Shown here: in pieces, positions 12,024 through 25,900 of the stretch
Layout of the letters: every line of letters starts with the position of its first letter
Position numbering within the stretch: position 1 is the stretch's first letter
NCBI GenBank assembly: GCA_948567375.1
Contig: OX419757.1
Location: 1,550,001-1,614,000 of the forward strand
Direction of reading: 5' to 3'
Source of the DNA: Lunularia cruciata
Taxonomy: Eukaryota; Streptophyta; Marchantiopsida; Lunulariales; Lunulariaceae
Length of the DNA stretch: 64,000 nt
Made by a program: the position numbers and the translations under genes
The notes under the pieces: model-generated
Databases searched by the model: none
The model's input: the letters and a program-made list of their open reading frames with translations, nothing else
Told to the model about the DNA's origin: nothing

Positions 12024-15000
12024 TATTGTAGTGTGATTGAGACTCTTTGTAGAAAACAAGAGGTTAACATGGCTTGGGAGACAGTCATAACCCCTCTCTT
12101 CCGTGAGTAACTTCATGTTGTTGCCCTAAGCAATCCGTCAAAATGATGAAGAAAGTGTTCAAAATCTCCACCACCAAGGGAATAACTCTACCGGAGGCAA
12201 GTCGTGGTGCCTAATGATTCTCCTTTCCTTGAACTGCAATGGTCTCCCGTTGCAACCATTGACACTGCGATGGTCACACTCGGGTTAAATTCTCTGCTTG
12301 TAGAGGTCACAGCCACTACATCATACAAAGTATACTGATCGTCTATGAATGATATTTGCTTTCACCTGCGTGGTCATAGTAAATCTAATCATTTCTCAAT
12401 TTGTACCTAGGACCGTATACATGGGAGGAGGTGAGCCACTGTATTTTGAATGGTATCACGAAATCAGATGTGCTCTTTTTCTAAAACACACTATAATAAA
12501 TGTATACTCTAAATGTCATACCGGAACCACAATCACACCAGTCTCAAAAGCAAGGCCTAATGGAAAAGACAAACGTAGGAGTGTAGTGGAGAACTCCTCC
12601 AAAGTGAGAAAAGACAAAATTGAATCAAGAGGAGGCTCTGGAACGACATAGCTCAAACAAAAGCCGTTGCCCCAACTTCTATACTTGAAACCCTATATCA
12701 ATCTGAACCTTAGATCCTCCGGATCTTTTGGACATAGATTACAAACCAAGTTTCATTGAAGTGAGAAAGTTTGTAATGGGGTATGTTCAAGCAAAGGATT
12801 TCACTCTGCTCCTCAACGTCAAAACATGACCCCCCCTCCCCCCGATACAGTCGGATACCACTGTTCGTGTTTTGACCCTGCTAGAGGGATGCAGCGTAAA
12901 TTGAAATAGAGATTAGTCACAAAATGCCTTGCAGATTAGTCACAAAATGTGGTAGATGTGAATACTCACCCCCATGGTATTGACTTGTAGCTGTTCTGAG
13001 CATGTCTGCATTTAGTGCAGCATAAATAACGCGTTTGGAGAATATTGCCTTCGAATTGAACTTTAGTAGATAAGAAATTCCTTTGTAGAATGTCTTATCC
13101 GATCAGTCTCATGTCCCGTCGTAATCCTACTTCCCAGAAACGAATCCCATTTTGCAGTTCGTGTTGAGACAACGCTTTCCTGTTTACTCCAATGTTTTGA
13201 GGAAATCTCATCTCAAAGCCGGTAACTTGGATGAAGTAATTTGCTACATGATAGACAAGATTATGCACATAGGCTCCTTCAAACTGCATCTTGCAACTTG
13301 TAGCCATGGGATTACAGTAGCTTTAGGCTGCGAATCCTCGTGTCCAGAACATTGACTAACTCTCCTCTTGTGCCCCTCAGAAGTCTAAGCACACGAGGTA
13401 ATACGCATGGGTATTTCATCATGAATAGTTACTTCAAATTCTACTTACCAGATATTTTGTCAACACCGACCGCTACACAAATCTAAATCTTCTTTTGGGT
13501 GGACTACGGATTGACTGCAGGTTCCATCCCCCATATGTACGATAAGCCCAGGATTGTTATTATGTTTTTATTTTGCGGAATATGATCTCAAGTCGATTTC
13601 TTTTAAGTCGATTTTACCCTACATAAAGTTGTCTCCATCTTCCCTTGAAAGTTAGATTAGATGTTTTCAGTTTTAGTTTTGTGGGTATCCATCAGAATTC
13701 AAAAAATTGTGTCGGTAATTCCGGAGGTGACTAAAAACGAGTTACATACAGTAGGTGATTTCCAGAGCTGCTTCAGATAAACATATGGGGTATCACTCGA
13801 ATAATATTAGATGTTAATAATTTGTTAGTAATTTGTTGGAATTCAACATTCATAGAGGTACCCATAAACGATATACAAGTTTTCTGAATTACTTGTCTCT
13901 CATCATTTACAGGTACCCATGAAATTTCTTACGGAGTTGACTAGTCTATAATCCGTCATAAATCAAATTGAAATCCACTATTACAATGCTATGAGTCTTT
14001 CACTGTTTGTTAGTTTCCAGGTAAGCAGCAGTGCAGGTGCATATGGCCTTCTGTGGGACACATTTATACCTGCAACGAGCTCGGGCCCGACGTGACCCAT
14101 TTGTTTTTCATACAAGCTCTTTTGAAGAGTTGAAAAGGCACTACGATTCTGTTGTTCAGTTTCAACATAACTTTAGCAAAAGAGGCAAAGTATTTGCAGA
14201 ATAACTGCAAATACTCTGAAGGAGTCACACTTTCGAATGTGGTTTGGAAAACGTCATAAGAAGACAAACAATGCATTAGAGCACTAGTAGATATTGGTTG
14301 AATCGAGATTACTTTGTGACTATATTATATGACGACCCATATGAGAGCTTTGTAGGACCATTTTGAGTGGATTGTGACCATGAGATAAAACGAACCTCAC
14401 GACACTACGCCTTTGGAAAGTCATCGTTCAGTTTTGAACTCCATAATCTGTTCGGATACAGAAGTTACGGGACACCAAGTGGCAAGATGGGCCAGTCAAT
14501 TGCAAAGTAAACCAAAAGAGAAAGGGTTTGGAATTATCAACCCCGGGCATACGAGCTAGTTATTAAAACATCCCATCATACAGTACTTGGGAAACTCAAG
14601 ATGTTGTATACGCGTGATTCTTGCTTATACTAAATGTGGACTACTAGAGAAACTTACTGCGGGTGCAGATTCGGGGTTTGAAGAACAAGTCCTGCAGATC
14701 CGTGAGGACCCGGCTTCTAAATTTATTTTCCCACTCGAAGTTCTCTCGATCTTGACCCACGAAGAGCAGTCTCTTTGAGCCCAGTTCCATGGAGGCTATA
14801 TCGACCGCGATCCGTGCTACCGGACAGGTAGAAGGAATTGAACTGAGTACCAGATTGCGGAACTAATAACGATTTTGTTTCTTGAAACAGCCAGACATAA
14901 GTTCTTTCATTCCCTTACGCCTAGAAGACCAGACGGCCCCAAAGGCCACGAGACTTCCGTGAGAGAAGAATGGAATTCAGAACAATTTCAGCACCACAAT

Positions 15001-17059
15001 TGAATAGAAGGGTAGTCTTCTCAGGGATCTTTCATGGAACATGAACGGCTTTTGTATTCCCTGCAACCCGGCTCTTTGTCACACATTCTTGCATATGAAT
15101 GTTGACCTTGTATAGTCTCGGACTGTTTCTATCGTCTTTTACTAAGAGTGACTCCGATCTCTATAATGTGACTGGAATTCAGACGCATGCCTCCAGGTCT
15201 TCCTTGTTACTAAGTGGTGCATCTCATGACCATGACCCACGAGAGAAACATTCCTCGACATGTAGACCAACCACACGAGTTATGCAGGCGAGACTCAGTC
15301 CCCAGTCCTCATCTTCAAGGTGAAAACGTAATTGGTCTATCCTCCAATTCTCTATCAAACTGAATCGTCTACATGCCCTTTACTGCAATTGAATGAGCAT
15401 TGTCATTTCAGACGTGCTCTTTTACCTACTATAGCATGCTGCGTTACAAATCTACTAGTTACAATTATGTGAAATATGTTACCATTGAAGAAAATATGCC
15501 GATTTCATGATTAGAAACCGACTCAATAAGGGACAGAGGTAGTAACGATACCTTTAGGTAACTTAATGTGTGTAAAATGATTGAAATATAGCTATACTTG
15601 TTCTAATCAGTCAACCGAGACAGTAGCTGTTTCCATCAATGCGCCAATCTAGGAGTACATTTTATAAACCTCTTGAAACACTAAAAGACCAATGAACTCT
15701 CCACTCAAAACGCTCCAACTTCTCCTAGGATGTAACCATAGTCCAAGATATGATCCAAATGAAATCTCCGAGATCACATCAATCAAATCATACAATGTAG
15801 CGTCAACCACTGGTGGCAAAAGGTCAAGGTTACTGGTCCATTCCGGTTTTGAAACCTTTAAATTCATACTTCCTCATTTTCACTCAGAGTATCCTTGATT
15901 CTAAAAATATTAGTTGGAACTTAATTATGTTTCTATATGTTCTATTTTTTGGTTTCAATTTACTGGTCCATTCCGAGTTTTACATACATATTCAATTTCA
16001 TCATAAATAGCTTAGAGAATATTCTACTTGAAAAGCATTCATTCCTCGGGATTTTCTGATTTAAGTGGCACTTTATACCGGAATGAGGACGTTTTGTACC
16101 TGCTGAGAAGGTAAATTGCTCGACTGAATATATAGAAGAGAAACCATTATGATATGACTCCCTCTACCCAAAAATTTGCTCGGCCAAGGGAGTGAAGATT
16201 CCGGATAAGTAAAGCTGATCAGGTCAGTAAGAGGTATATCTCTCGGAACATAACATCCACCTGAATTCGACACGCGGGACGGCAACATCCATTAGTTAGA
16301 GACAAGCACCAAGCGCATTGGAGTGTCATATGATCCTTTTGAAACATGTCACTCGACTGGTCAGTGATGGTAGAGTAACCGCGTCAGTAAGAGTAACTAG
16401 TACTGAATCTAGTCACGAGACAATCTAACTGTGCTAAGATCTTACTTGCTTTATTGGACAAGCGGCTGGTGTACTAGGGCTGAGTCAGCAGTACACGTAT
16501 ACAAGGTCAGGTAGCCAACCGCGCCAGCACCAGCTTTTGGGTGTGGGCGAAGTAGATGACAGACACAAACGCACAACCTCCAAGTGATTAACCGCCACCT
16601 GTCGCACACCACGCCACGTGTTGAAGTCTTATACAGGGTATAGAAGGAGCAGAGACACATAACAATCGTGAAGGTATAAGCTAATCAAGTCTGAATACTT
16701 ATACTAACACATATTAATTTGCTAGATCTCGCCCTTACCAAACTGAAATGATGTTGAGTTCCAACCAAAGATATAAAGAGTCTCAAAACTTATATACCTT
16801 TATTGGAGTAATAGCTTCAATTCGCGTGTTCCATCCACGCCATCAACTAAGCTAAACCTCGGAGATAGGCGAAATAATCAAGTTCATAACTCTCTATCCA
16901 AATATGCATCAAAATGCATATTTGAGAATATTATGCGCTTAGACTATCGCTATATTTTATCTTCTATATTATTCTCATGTATTAATATTTTTCGCCTCAC
17001 ATGAACTTACCAGGATAGTAGATCCAGGGCAAATGTTTTATAATGGGTTTCGAGGTTTC

Positions 17060-17062
<3 letters not shown>
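12024..17062. other. No gene recognised; unique-looking DNA
   Basis: About 5 kb of moderate-GC sequence without a recognisable protein, repeat or RNA. Open frames are all 100 codons or shorter, occur on both strands, and have no family motif. Exons of an unrecognised gene cannot be excluded. Confidence 0.5.

Positions 17063-17128
<66 letters not shown>
17063..17128. repeat. Long (TA)n microsatellite
   Basis: About 33 uninterrupted TA units. The open frame running through it (alternating Tyr and Ile) is a by-product of the repeat. Confidence 0.98.
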
Positions 17129-17134
<6 letters not shown>

Positions 17135-18076
17135 GTAGCAGTAAAGCAGCAAATCAAAGATGGAGTTTTAATATTTCTATCATATATTGTTTTCCACCAA
17201 CATTTTCAAGTAAATAAGCAATTTATACTAATCTCCGACATAAATTGGTTAGAATGCAAAGACATACGCCTATGCAAGCATGTATTTTGTAAGGTAATGT
17301 GATGCTGGATATCTCTACTTAGCAATGGTCTATTTTATTCTTCTTTTTAGTAGTTTGATATAATTAAAATTTGAAATTTGAAATATAATAAATTATATTA
17401 ATTATAGTACATCTATTTCTAGAGAAATTCTTTAGTTATCATAATAGTGGAGGAATCATACCTTACTATGTTTAATTGGTGTCTTAGTTTGCATAGGAAG
17501 TTACCTTCCTATGAGACCTTCATTGAAAAATTCTATTGGGAGAAAATTTGCAAATACAAATTTGAGACCTTAAATGAAAATTTCTATTGGGAAAAAAATT
17601 GCAACTAGAACTTTGGAGAGCAACATGAATTTGAATTTGGCCATGAGAAAGAGCAAAAATCATCAATCTGGACAAGAAAAACATGCATAGAAATTACACC
17701 CAATTTCTTTTGGTTTGGCCAATGTTTGTCTATGTTACAACTGCATAATATTTTTAGTTTACTCTTGAACTATCAATCAAGAATAGTAAAATAAAAACTA
17801 TTGGAAGTCTATCTTGACAAACAACTCTACACATATTTAAACTCTTGCATATGGAAACCCTTATTTAGTTCTGGAGATGTGTGGTGCAAATTGATTCAGT
17901 ATCTAATCCCTAGATTGTGTAGAAAAAGTTGATACGCGTCATCTCGCTCAGTTCCACAAGTGGGGGAGCTATGCGAGTAGCTTTCCCTTAGCCCCATGCC
18001 CATAGGTCCCAGAGCCATACTTGCAGGACTTGTGTCCGCAAGTCCTGGGGTCATGCCCGCAGCTCTCCCAACCTAC
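17129..18076. other. AT-rich intergenic DNA with a small perfect hairpin
   Basis: No gene is seen. At 18024-18047 there is a perfect 9-bp inverted repeat (CAGGACTTG, 6-nt loop, CAAGTCCTG), just left of the solo LTR that begins at 18077. Confidence 0.5.
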
Positions 18077-18812
18077 TATAATACTTCAAGGACAAGAGAA
18101 GAGAGAAAACATAGATTTCTCACTCAATCATCTGATGCCCCAAAGGAGCAGCTTCTCTTTATTATATAGACAAAGAGGATCTCCTCCAATGAAGCTCCAC
18201 CATAGGATTAGGTACACCAGATAGGTGACATGTCAGCAAGCTCAACCCTTGGATTACTTACTTGGATGGGTGACATGTCGGTCCTAGTCCTATCTGGTTG
18301 GTCAAACAAGCTTTGACCAGAGGGAATCTTTTAGGGAATCTTCTTGTAGGAATCTCAAAATCACGTGGGTGAGGTACCGTTGGAAAGCTCTTGACGAAAC
18401 CACTAAGGGGAGGGAAGGCCAGACTTTCTTTAGTTGGGGGGGGGGACCTTACATTTTTGAAGCTTGATTCATCCATTTAGGCCTCCAAAATGCCTTCAAA
18501 GATTTCAAGCATATTTTGGTTACTACTCTATTAGTAGAAGTCCCCTTTTGGTGATACCTCTTTCTGATCTGTTTAGTCCATCATGTGTAATATCCTTCTA
18601 GATGTTACCAAACCAATTCTCACCTTTAAATCATATGTCTAGCTATTGGTTCTAAAGTTTTCAAGTCTATTTCAATTTCTGTCCTATTAGTAGAAGTACT
18701 CTTTTGGTGAAACTTTTATCTGATCTATTTTGATCATCGTGTATAACATCATTCCAGATGTTACCAAACCAAATTTCACATCTAGATCATATGGCTAGCT
18801 CTTGGTATTACA
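18077..18812 (-). mobile_element. Solo LTR of the gypsy family, with duplicated U3 head
   Basis: Homologous to the LTRs of the complete gypsy elements at 38883-45174 and 46319-55355, lying in minus orientation. On the minus strand it starts TGTAATACC, and its far end is a degenerate TATTATA. The first about 155 bp of U3 are present twice (18658-18812 and again upstream of about 18657). The 5-bp flanks are CCTAC and TCTAC, four of five matching, consistent with an aged target duplication. No internal element sequence adjoins it. Confidence 0.75.
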
Positions 18813-19221
18813 TCTACTCGTAGCTCATGTAAAGGAATTCTGCACCTTCTCTAAGGCACATTTGTCTTGAATTTTAGATGAGCTTAACTTTGTTTTTTAG
18901 AGCTCTACTTTCCATGATCTTGGTGTTTATGGAGGCCCCTTGGGAAGGCACTTCCAACAAGATAATGCACTACTCATTTCATCTATATTTAGGAAGATAT
19001 AGGCCCCAATAGGAACTGTCTTTTTATTCACTCTGATAAATAGAATATTGTGATTTGAAGATTTTTCCCATATGTACACTTGTACATTCTCATAGAAGAT
19101 TTACCCGTACTGACTCTTTAATGTTCATGTAGAAGATCTGTCCCATATTGACTCTTCTACATCTTATAGAATATTTGCCCTATAAAGTAATCATGATATT
19201 AATTAGACTCCACACCTAACA
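18813..19221 (-). repeat. Probable copia 3' LTR (partial)
   Basis: Begins on the minus strand at 19221 with TGTTAGGTGTGGAG right after the polypurine tract. It contains a TATA-like CTTTATAGGG and two to three imperfect copies of a roughly 40-bp motif around AGAAGAT...TACTGACTC (19080-19170). The distal end was not determined because the gypsy solo LTR abuts at 18812. Confidence 0.45.
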
Positions 19222-20199
19222 ATCTCGCACTTGGAGTCTAACATTAAGTACCATTCTAAATGTACAAGATAATCAATTAACTTTGGATTCCAACTGCAAC
19301 TATGAATTGCTTGAACTACTAAGTTGTCTCTACCTTGATAAATATATTTGAGAGATTGGTTACTCCCGCGATTTTTACCAAAGTCAATACTCCTCCATTT
19401 GTCAATTCACGAATAACATGATATCTCAATTGGATATGCTTTGTCCTGACATGAAACAAAAAATCTTTGCAATACTGATAGCATTCTGGCTATCACTATG
19501 GTATATTTTCTTCTTGTTTCTTCCTTGGTTCTACCATATAGTTTTTCAACTAGATCATCCTCTTTTTGACCATTGAGTTGGCCATGTACTCAACTTTTGT
19601 GGTAGAAAGAGCAACACTCTTCTTGAAAATGAGACATCTAACTACTTGTAGTACCTCTTAAGGTCAACACATACCTTGTACTATTCTTTTGATGTCCAAG
19701 TCTCCTCCCAAATCTACATCAGCAAAGCCCTCTACAATAGCATTTTTTTGCTTGAACAAAATGCCCTATCAAAGGTACCTTTCAAGTAGTGTAATAACCA
19801 TTTCACTACTTCCCAATGCTCTCTTCTTGCATTTGACATGAATCTACTTACAACTCCCACTATGAATAACTTTTAGCCTAGTGCATAACATAACAAATTG
19901 CCAACTGCTAAGTCATAGGATACTCTACTCATGTAATTTCTATTTACATCAATTCTTGGTGATTGCTCGTTGGAGAGTTTGAAGTGACTTACCAAGATAG
20001 TGGTTCCAATTTTAGCATTGAAGACCAAATCTCTCTATCAGTTTCTTGATGTACTTCTCTTGAGATAGCCTCAAAGTACTTGCAAATTTGTCTCTTTTAA
20101 TTTTCATTCCAAGTATCTATTGTGAAGTACCTAGATCTTTCATTTCAAATACATCATACAATTAGCACTTTAGCTTGTTGATTTCCCTCATGTTGGATC

Positions 20200-20920
20200 C
20201 AACAACCAACATATCATCAATATAAAGCAACAAGATGATGTATGAATCAACAAATGACTTAATGTAGTAACAATGGTATATTTTACATCTCGTGTAACCA
20301 TTTTTGTCCATAAAGCCATAAAACTTCAAGTACAATCATCAAGGAGCCTCTTTCAAACCATATAGACTTCTTCTTCATCTTGAATTTTGAATCTTGAGTC
20401 TTCACCAATTCTCCATTGTTTTTTAGTTGAAATCCATGAGATTGTGCCATATAGACATCCTCCTCAAAGTCTTTGTTTCTTTTACATCTAGTTGCTCTAG
20501 ATGCAAATTCTCTATAGTCACAAGACCTAAGACCAATCTGATGGTAGTCATCTTAACTATGGGAGAGAAATTCTCATTATTCTCTATACCTTTGGTCTTT
20601 TGAACGCCCTTTGCTACCTTTGGTCTGGCCATGTCCTGCTGGCTTTCTTCATGTTCTTCTTTGATTTTGTACACCTATTTTTTTTGCAATGCATGCTGTC
20701 TCTTTGGCAACTTGGTCAATGACCAAGTCCCATTCTTTTCTAGAGATGACATCTCTTCCTTCATTGCAAGCTCCCATTGCAAAGAGTACTCCTTTTGCAT
20801 TGCCTCTAAGTACCACTTAGGTTCACCATTTTCTTTTAGGGTTACAAAATACGTGGACGGAAAATGCCTCTTTATGGGTTCTTGCAATCTAATAGATCTC
20901 CTCAAATCAATTGTATGCAT
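20200..20920 (-). pseudogene. Copia reverse transcriptase and upstream linker, decayed
   Basis: The linker reads GEPKWYLEAMQKEYSLQWEL and NGTWSLTKLPKRQHALQKK (20920-20675), the conserved start of the copia RT domain. The palm follows with NFSPIVKMTTIRLVLGLVTI and LHLEQLDVKET (20674-20423). The catalytic motif is intact as YIDDMLVVGSNM, with the YIDD codons at 20224-20213 on the minus strand. Stops and a frameshift break the frame, so the copy is not active. Confidence 0.85.
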
Positions 20921-21478
20921 GAATGGATTTGGTATGACCTCTTTGGTTCTACCAAACTCCTATCTCCTACAACATCATTCTTAAAGATGTCTTCTAACAC
21001 TACTTCTAATTGATGTTCTACTTGTTCTTCTATAACCTTAGAACATGATCCAAGCTTATCTTTTTACATAACATTCTCATGGAAAATGACATCTCTACTT
21101 CTTAGCACATTCTTATTATCTTCATCCCAAAGAAAATTACCCATATCATCTACTCCATATCTGATGAAGAAACAATTTTTTGATTTGGAAGCAAGCTTGC
21201 CCTACCACTAAATTGAATCCTTGCATATGAGACACAACCAAAGGTTCTCAAGAGCAAGAGATTCTCTTTCTTTCTTGATCACTCCTCCTTAAGGATCTTG
21301 AATCCCAAGAGAAGTAAGTGTCCTCAATTTATGAGGTATATTGCTCTACTAACAACATCTACCCAAAAGATCTTTGGCAATCCTACTCGTAGTCTCATGC
21401 ATTCGTCTCTCTCATTGAGATTTCTATTCAAGCATTCGGCCACATCAATTTTTTGTGGTGTCTCAAGACCAATTTTAA

Positions 21479-21730
21479 TCATGTTGATCTTATTCTATGC
21501 ACAATACTCTCTAAAATCATTGCTATTATACTCTCATCATTATCTAGTTTCAAGTACTTGATCTTCAAACCAATTTCTTTTTCAACCTTAGATTTCCATT
21601 GGTTGAAAATGTTGATCACATCTGATTTATTTTTCAGAAAATAAACCCATATCTTCTTGGTAGCATCATCTGTGAAGATGAAATAGTAGTAAGATCCTCC
21701 AAGAGCCTCAACTATAGTTGGACCATACAT
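21479..21730 (-). pseudogene. Copia integrase core fragment
   Basis: The reading YGPTIVEALGGSYYYFIF, TDDATKKIWVYFLKNKSDV and KSKVEKEIGLKIKYLKLDND matches the copia integrase catalytic core. The second catalytic Asp is visible in LKLDND. The third catalytic residue is not preserved in this frame. Confidence 0.85.
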
Positions 21731-21990
21731 TTTCAGTATGTATCAACCCTTGCTTTCTCACTCTTTGTACTCTTGTGGCCTTCATGAAAGTAACTCTCTT
21801 TTTCTTTTGCTTCATAAAAGCAAAGTTGAACAATCTTCAGCTCCCGGATCCTCCCATCGGTAAGTAACTCCTTCATACCTTTCTCACATGTGACCCAAGT
21901 CTTTGGTGCCATAAGATCAAAGGAAATTTCATTTGCAACTTTCATCACATGGTCAGAGTTTCTCGAAACATATAGGGTTTCAACCTTCTC

Positions 21991-22440
21991 TCATTGTGCC
22001 AAAATTAGGTTTCCGTGAGTGACCTTCCATTGCTCACTTTCAAAGGATGTTTGGTATCCTTCCTCATCCAACTGACCTATGGAAATAAAATTCCTCTTCA
22101 GTCCATGGACATATTTGACATCTGTCAATGTCCATATTGATCTTTGAGAGGTCTTCACGTTCACATTGCCTTTTCCTTTGATAAATAGGATTTTATCGTC
22201 AGCAGTAATTCTTTCCAAGGTTTCTTGCAACAAAGTTGTGCATCAACTCTTTACATGGAGTAGAAAGAAATGATGCACTAGAATCTACCACCCAAGATTC
22301 TATGAGATACTCCACATAGCAAACAAGTGCATCATCTTGTTCTATTGCTATGTTCACTTAGTGCTCCTCCTTCTTTGGACTTTTACATTGATTCCTAAAG
22401 TGACCAGGCTTGTTGTAATCCCAGCACGCAATTTTTGTGT
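21991..22440 (-). pseudogene. Copia gag zinc knuckle and gag-pre-integrase region
   Basis: At about 22440-22365 the minus strand reads CWDYNKPGHFRNQC, a CCHC zinc knuckle whose second Cys has become Tyr, followed by KSPKKEEH. The gag-pre-integrase segment (22233-21991) reads GNVNVKTSQRSIWTLTDVKY, LKRNFISIGQLDEEGYQ and WKVTHGNLILAQ. The protease between them is degraded. Confidence 0.75.
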
Positions 22441-22990
22441 GTACTTCCTTATGGCCTATTGACCTAGTTCTCTTTCTTGACTTTGATCTATGATTCCTTT
22501 GACTCAGAGCTCGCTACAGTCTTTTGCATCTACTTTCAACAAGTAGCACAACACTTGGCAATTCTGAAGAATTTTGTCTACAAATGTCTTCAATGAGAAT
22601 CAATCTTGTATACTCTCAAACTTGAGAGCACTTGATCTTGGAGAACTACTCACTATTGTGTCTATTGGTCTTCAGTTGTCAAGTAATGAGATAATAACAG
22701 CAATGCTTAAACTTCACTATCAAAGTTGATCTTCATAGATTCTAGTCTTGAAATGATTGAGTTGAAATTATTTTTGGTCTTGAACTGATGCTCTTTCTTT
22801 CATCCTTGTGTTCATTCATTGGCGAATCAAAAATACCTTGTTCGGGGCTAAAGGTTAATCCTTAATCAACCCATGAGTGGTCCTCTCATGGACAATATTA
22901 TACCCAATATGTCTTGCCAACATCAATTTGACCAAACTCAGATATAGTTGACCAGATATTGTAGTCGTGAGACCACCCACTTTGCTTCGC

Positions 22991-25900
22991 ATCTTTGGAG
23001 AATGGATTTGAACTTTTAGAAGGTATGGCATCCTTCGTATTCAGTTTAAAATATCATAATTCAAAATTGAAAGTTTGCCGAGATTCTCAAACATTCAAAA
23101 CATTCATTGTCAACCAAAACATCCATTTGTTACTGTTCTATTTCTTGCTTGCTCAAATTCTTTTCGCTTTTCTTCCTCGTCTCAAACTTTTGACTATGCA
23201 ACCTTGGATGATGTTGGAATTAGAATTAGAATAGAATTACTATGCAATCTCGTAGAGAACAATACATCGATCCGTTTTCCATACTCGAAGTTTCACATAC
23301 AGAGGTGCAGGAGTGGAGTGGAGGACGGGTTGATTTGTCGACTATCGAATGAATGGTATACAGAATTGTGCAAACACAGCGCACTGGCGACGACGAAGAA
23401 CAGCGATATCTTCTATAAATTTGAGGTGCTGATATTGATGTCTGCCAAGGAGGTGGATTTTTTAAGACACCTAGTTTCAATTCTGCAAGAACGGTGCTTG
23501 AGAAGGAAGCGTCAGATCTCCTTGGCCTTACAAAGTACTCTTCTGCAAAATTTATAATAGTCCAGTTCGCATTTGCCCACTAAGTGTGTAGCACACCGCG
23601 CAGCGTGGCTGGCACCAACTTAGTTTCGCGATGGAATGACATAGTACGTTAATGGCTCTTTTATCACGCGGTTTACGTTTTAGTACGAACACTTCACACA
23701 CGAAATCTGTAAGAAGAGACTTGTTGGGCAAGTCCGAAGAGCTTGGCCCTAACGAAGGCAGTCTTTGGGAGCCAATCAAGCAAAGCTCTCGCGAATTTGG
23801 CTGTGCAAGTGTTCAGATCTGCAAGATCGATACATTCGCGTTTATTCGCTTGGTGCGTGGGTGATCTGGAATCTTCCCTCCCACAGAAGATTACAGTCGT
23901 GATGGAAGTGGCTTTCCGGATATGTGGACTCATGGGGCTCAGCCGCATTTTACCTCTTTTGTCTCTTCTTTGTACGGTTTGATGGGGTCCTTCTCATCCT
24001 TCGTGTTTTCTACGCGGTTGCCTTTCTCTCCCGATATGTGGACTTCTTAACATTCAACAACTGCCCGTTTGGCTTTCCCTCTTAATTTCGGTACTGCGCT
24101 TCACGAGCCGTGCTGTAAAAGTCACGAGTCCTGCTTTGAATTGTGCTCGGCTGAGATAACTGCACAAGTACTGGTTATACAGGGAACGTGTTACAGGATG
24201 GGACACTTCTTGTGACTACTGTACAGGACACATGATTGACCTCAACGTCAGTGAAAGCGACGCGCGCAGGGTAATAAGGAGGATCAATCAGTGGGGCTTA
24301 ATGAGCCGACAATTTGTAGAGCCACTGCACTTTTTTCGACTGCAGCCCAATCCTACACAGTAACAATTCAAAGGAACTTAGTGTAAAACCACAATGTCTT
24401 TACACTTTTCCTGGGGCACACCGTTAACAGGATTCAGGAGGGTCTAAGCTGATTAACACAAACACACTCAAGACTACTGTACTTTTCATAATATCGTTCA
24501 TTATTAATACTGGTAAGCGAAGGTACTGTTGAGGATTAAGGTGTCGACCCCCTTCTATTTAGATCCAGGTAATGAGATGGACTCAATACACACCACCATA
24601 GGTAAGGCGTTCTGAGATTCTGAAATCTGAGACTACAGTAACTATGTTCTGCACACACTGAAATGAGCTTTATAACCGTCCACGACCATGTACGACCGAT
24701 CTATCTGTTTTGGAAGGCATGCAATGGATTGGATTGGAATCGAAGATGTTGGAGGGAAATTAAGTTGCAAAGGTAGATTAACATGTGAAGGTAAAGAAGA
24801 AACAGAGCCATAGGGTAGAAACATAAAGGCCCACACTACGAGGTACTCACGAGCTGCTCGCCGGGTTAGTTAGAAATAGACATGGACAATTTAAAAAGTA
24901 CATATTCAGTTGATTGTCTTTTCAAAAGTCCGCTTGCAGATGAGTACAAGATGAGTAAAGTGCCGGGAGTGCCAGACAAAGTTTTACGGTGTACCTCATT
25001 TACTTAGTTGAGTGGTGGTTGGATTTGTTTATACCATGGTTTTCTGGTGTGTGACATTTTTCTGATGTCTGAGAACCGCTGTAGTGACATTTTATATATG
25101 GATGGATAACGCACTCTTTTTGATGCAGTGGTTAGTGAACCTTTCACTAGTTAGTTACTAGAGTTATTGGTTATTGGCACGAGCAAACATTCAGGTAAGA
25201 GCAACACAATTCATCATAGTACCGTTATGTACCACTATTATTCCTTGATATCTCCATGCCTTTGGTGGTAGAGATTTTTGGATAACTTTTATCACCAATT
25301 TGACGGTTTTCTTTGATAAACAACATAAAGTTTTTTTGCAAAAGAGGATTACCATAGCCAAGAATCTCATTCACCCTCAAGCACGAGTCTTCGTACAAGG
25401 GCAACGACAAGAGCAGGTCCCATCGTGTCTATGGGAACGTTCTTTTTAATCTGCACCAAAGCGAACGTTTTAAAACGTTTTTAATACAGTTTTTTTACCC
25501 AAAAATTTTACAAGTGTTATGCAAAACACATCTCATTGTTATCTGTGTGTGGTCAACTCTATTGTGGCATGTCGTTGTCACTCATCTGTATTGGAACTTC
25601 TTGTGGAAGATCAGCTGTATTGGAATTCATCATGTGGACTAAGGAGCGTAAGAAAGGGAAGATTTTGGTTGTGCTCGAAGAGGCCGACTTCAAAGACTCC
25701 GAGGGTCCGTCAACTGATATACATGATCAACTACTCTCTGGATAAACCGCAATTGACAGTTCTGGTGCATAGAAATTTACTACTTCCATTAAACACGACG
25801 TTCTTTTAACATGATCTACTTTAGAACCCATTTTAAAACTTTTTAAAATGTTCTATTTTTAATTGAATTTCAAAAACGAACGTTTCAATACGCATGTCAC

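Larger units (their letters stand above)
18813..22990 (-). mobile_element. Ty1/copia retrotransposon relic
   Basis: On the minus strand the order is zinc knuckle (about 22440), gag-pre-integrase (22233-21991), integrase (about 21730-21480), linker (20920-20675), reverse transcriptase (about 20674-20200) and RNase H remnants down to about 19230. This gag-IN-RT-RH order is diagnostic of copia. The 3' end has the classic purine-rich CAAGTGCGAGATTG directly before an LTR-like start TGTTAGGTGTGG at 19221. The 5' end fades out near 22990 with no LTR found, so it looks 5'-truncated. Stops and frameshifts occur throughout. Confidence 0.8.

Noticed and set aside
12349-12651. 100-codon plus-strand frame with a Lys-rich end
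   Set aside because: No recognisable domain; sits just outside the Harbinger TIR in otherwise featureless DNA.
17033-17302. 89-codon frame with a long Tyr-Ile run
   Set aside because: Produced by the (TA)n microsatellite.
23075-23557. 160-codon plus-strand frame
   Set aside because: Long for the region but has no motif, no splice context and competing frames on both strands. Kept only as an unassigned stretch.
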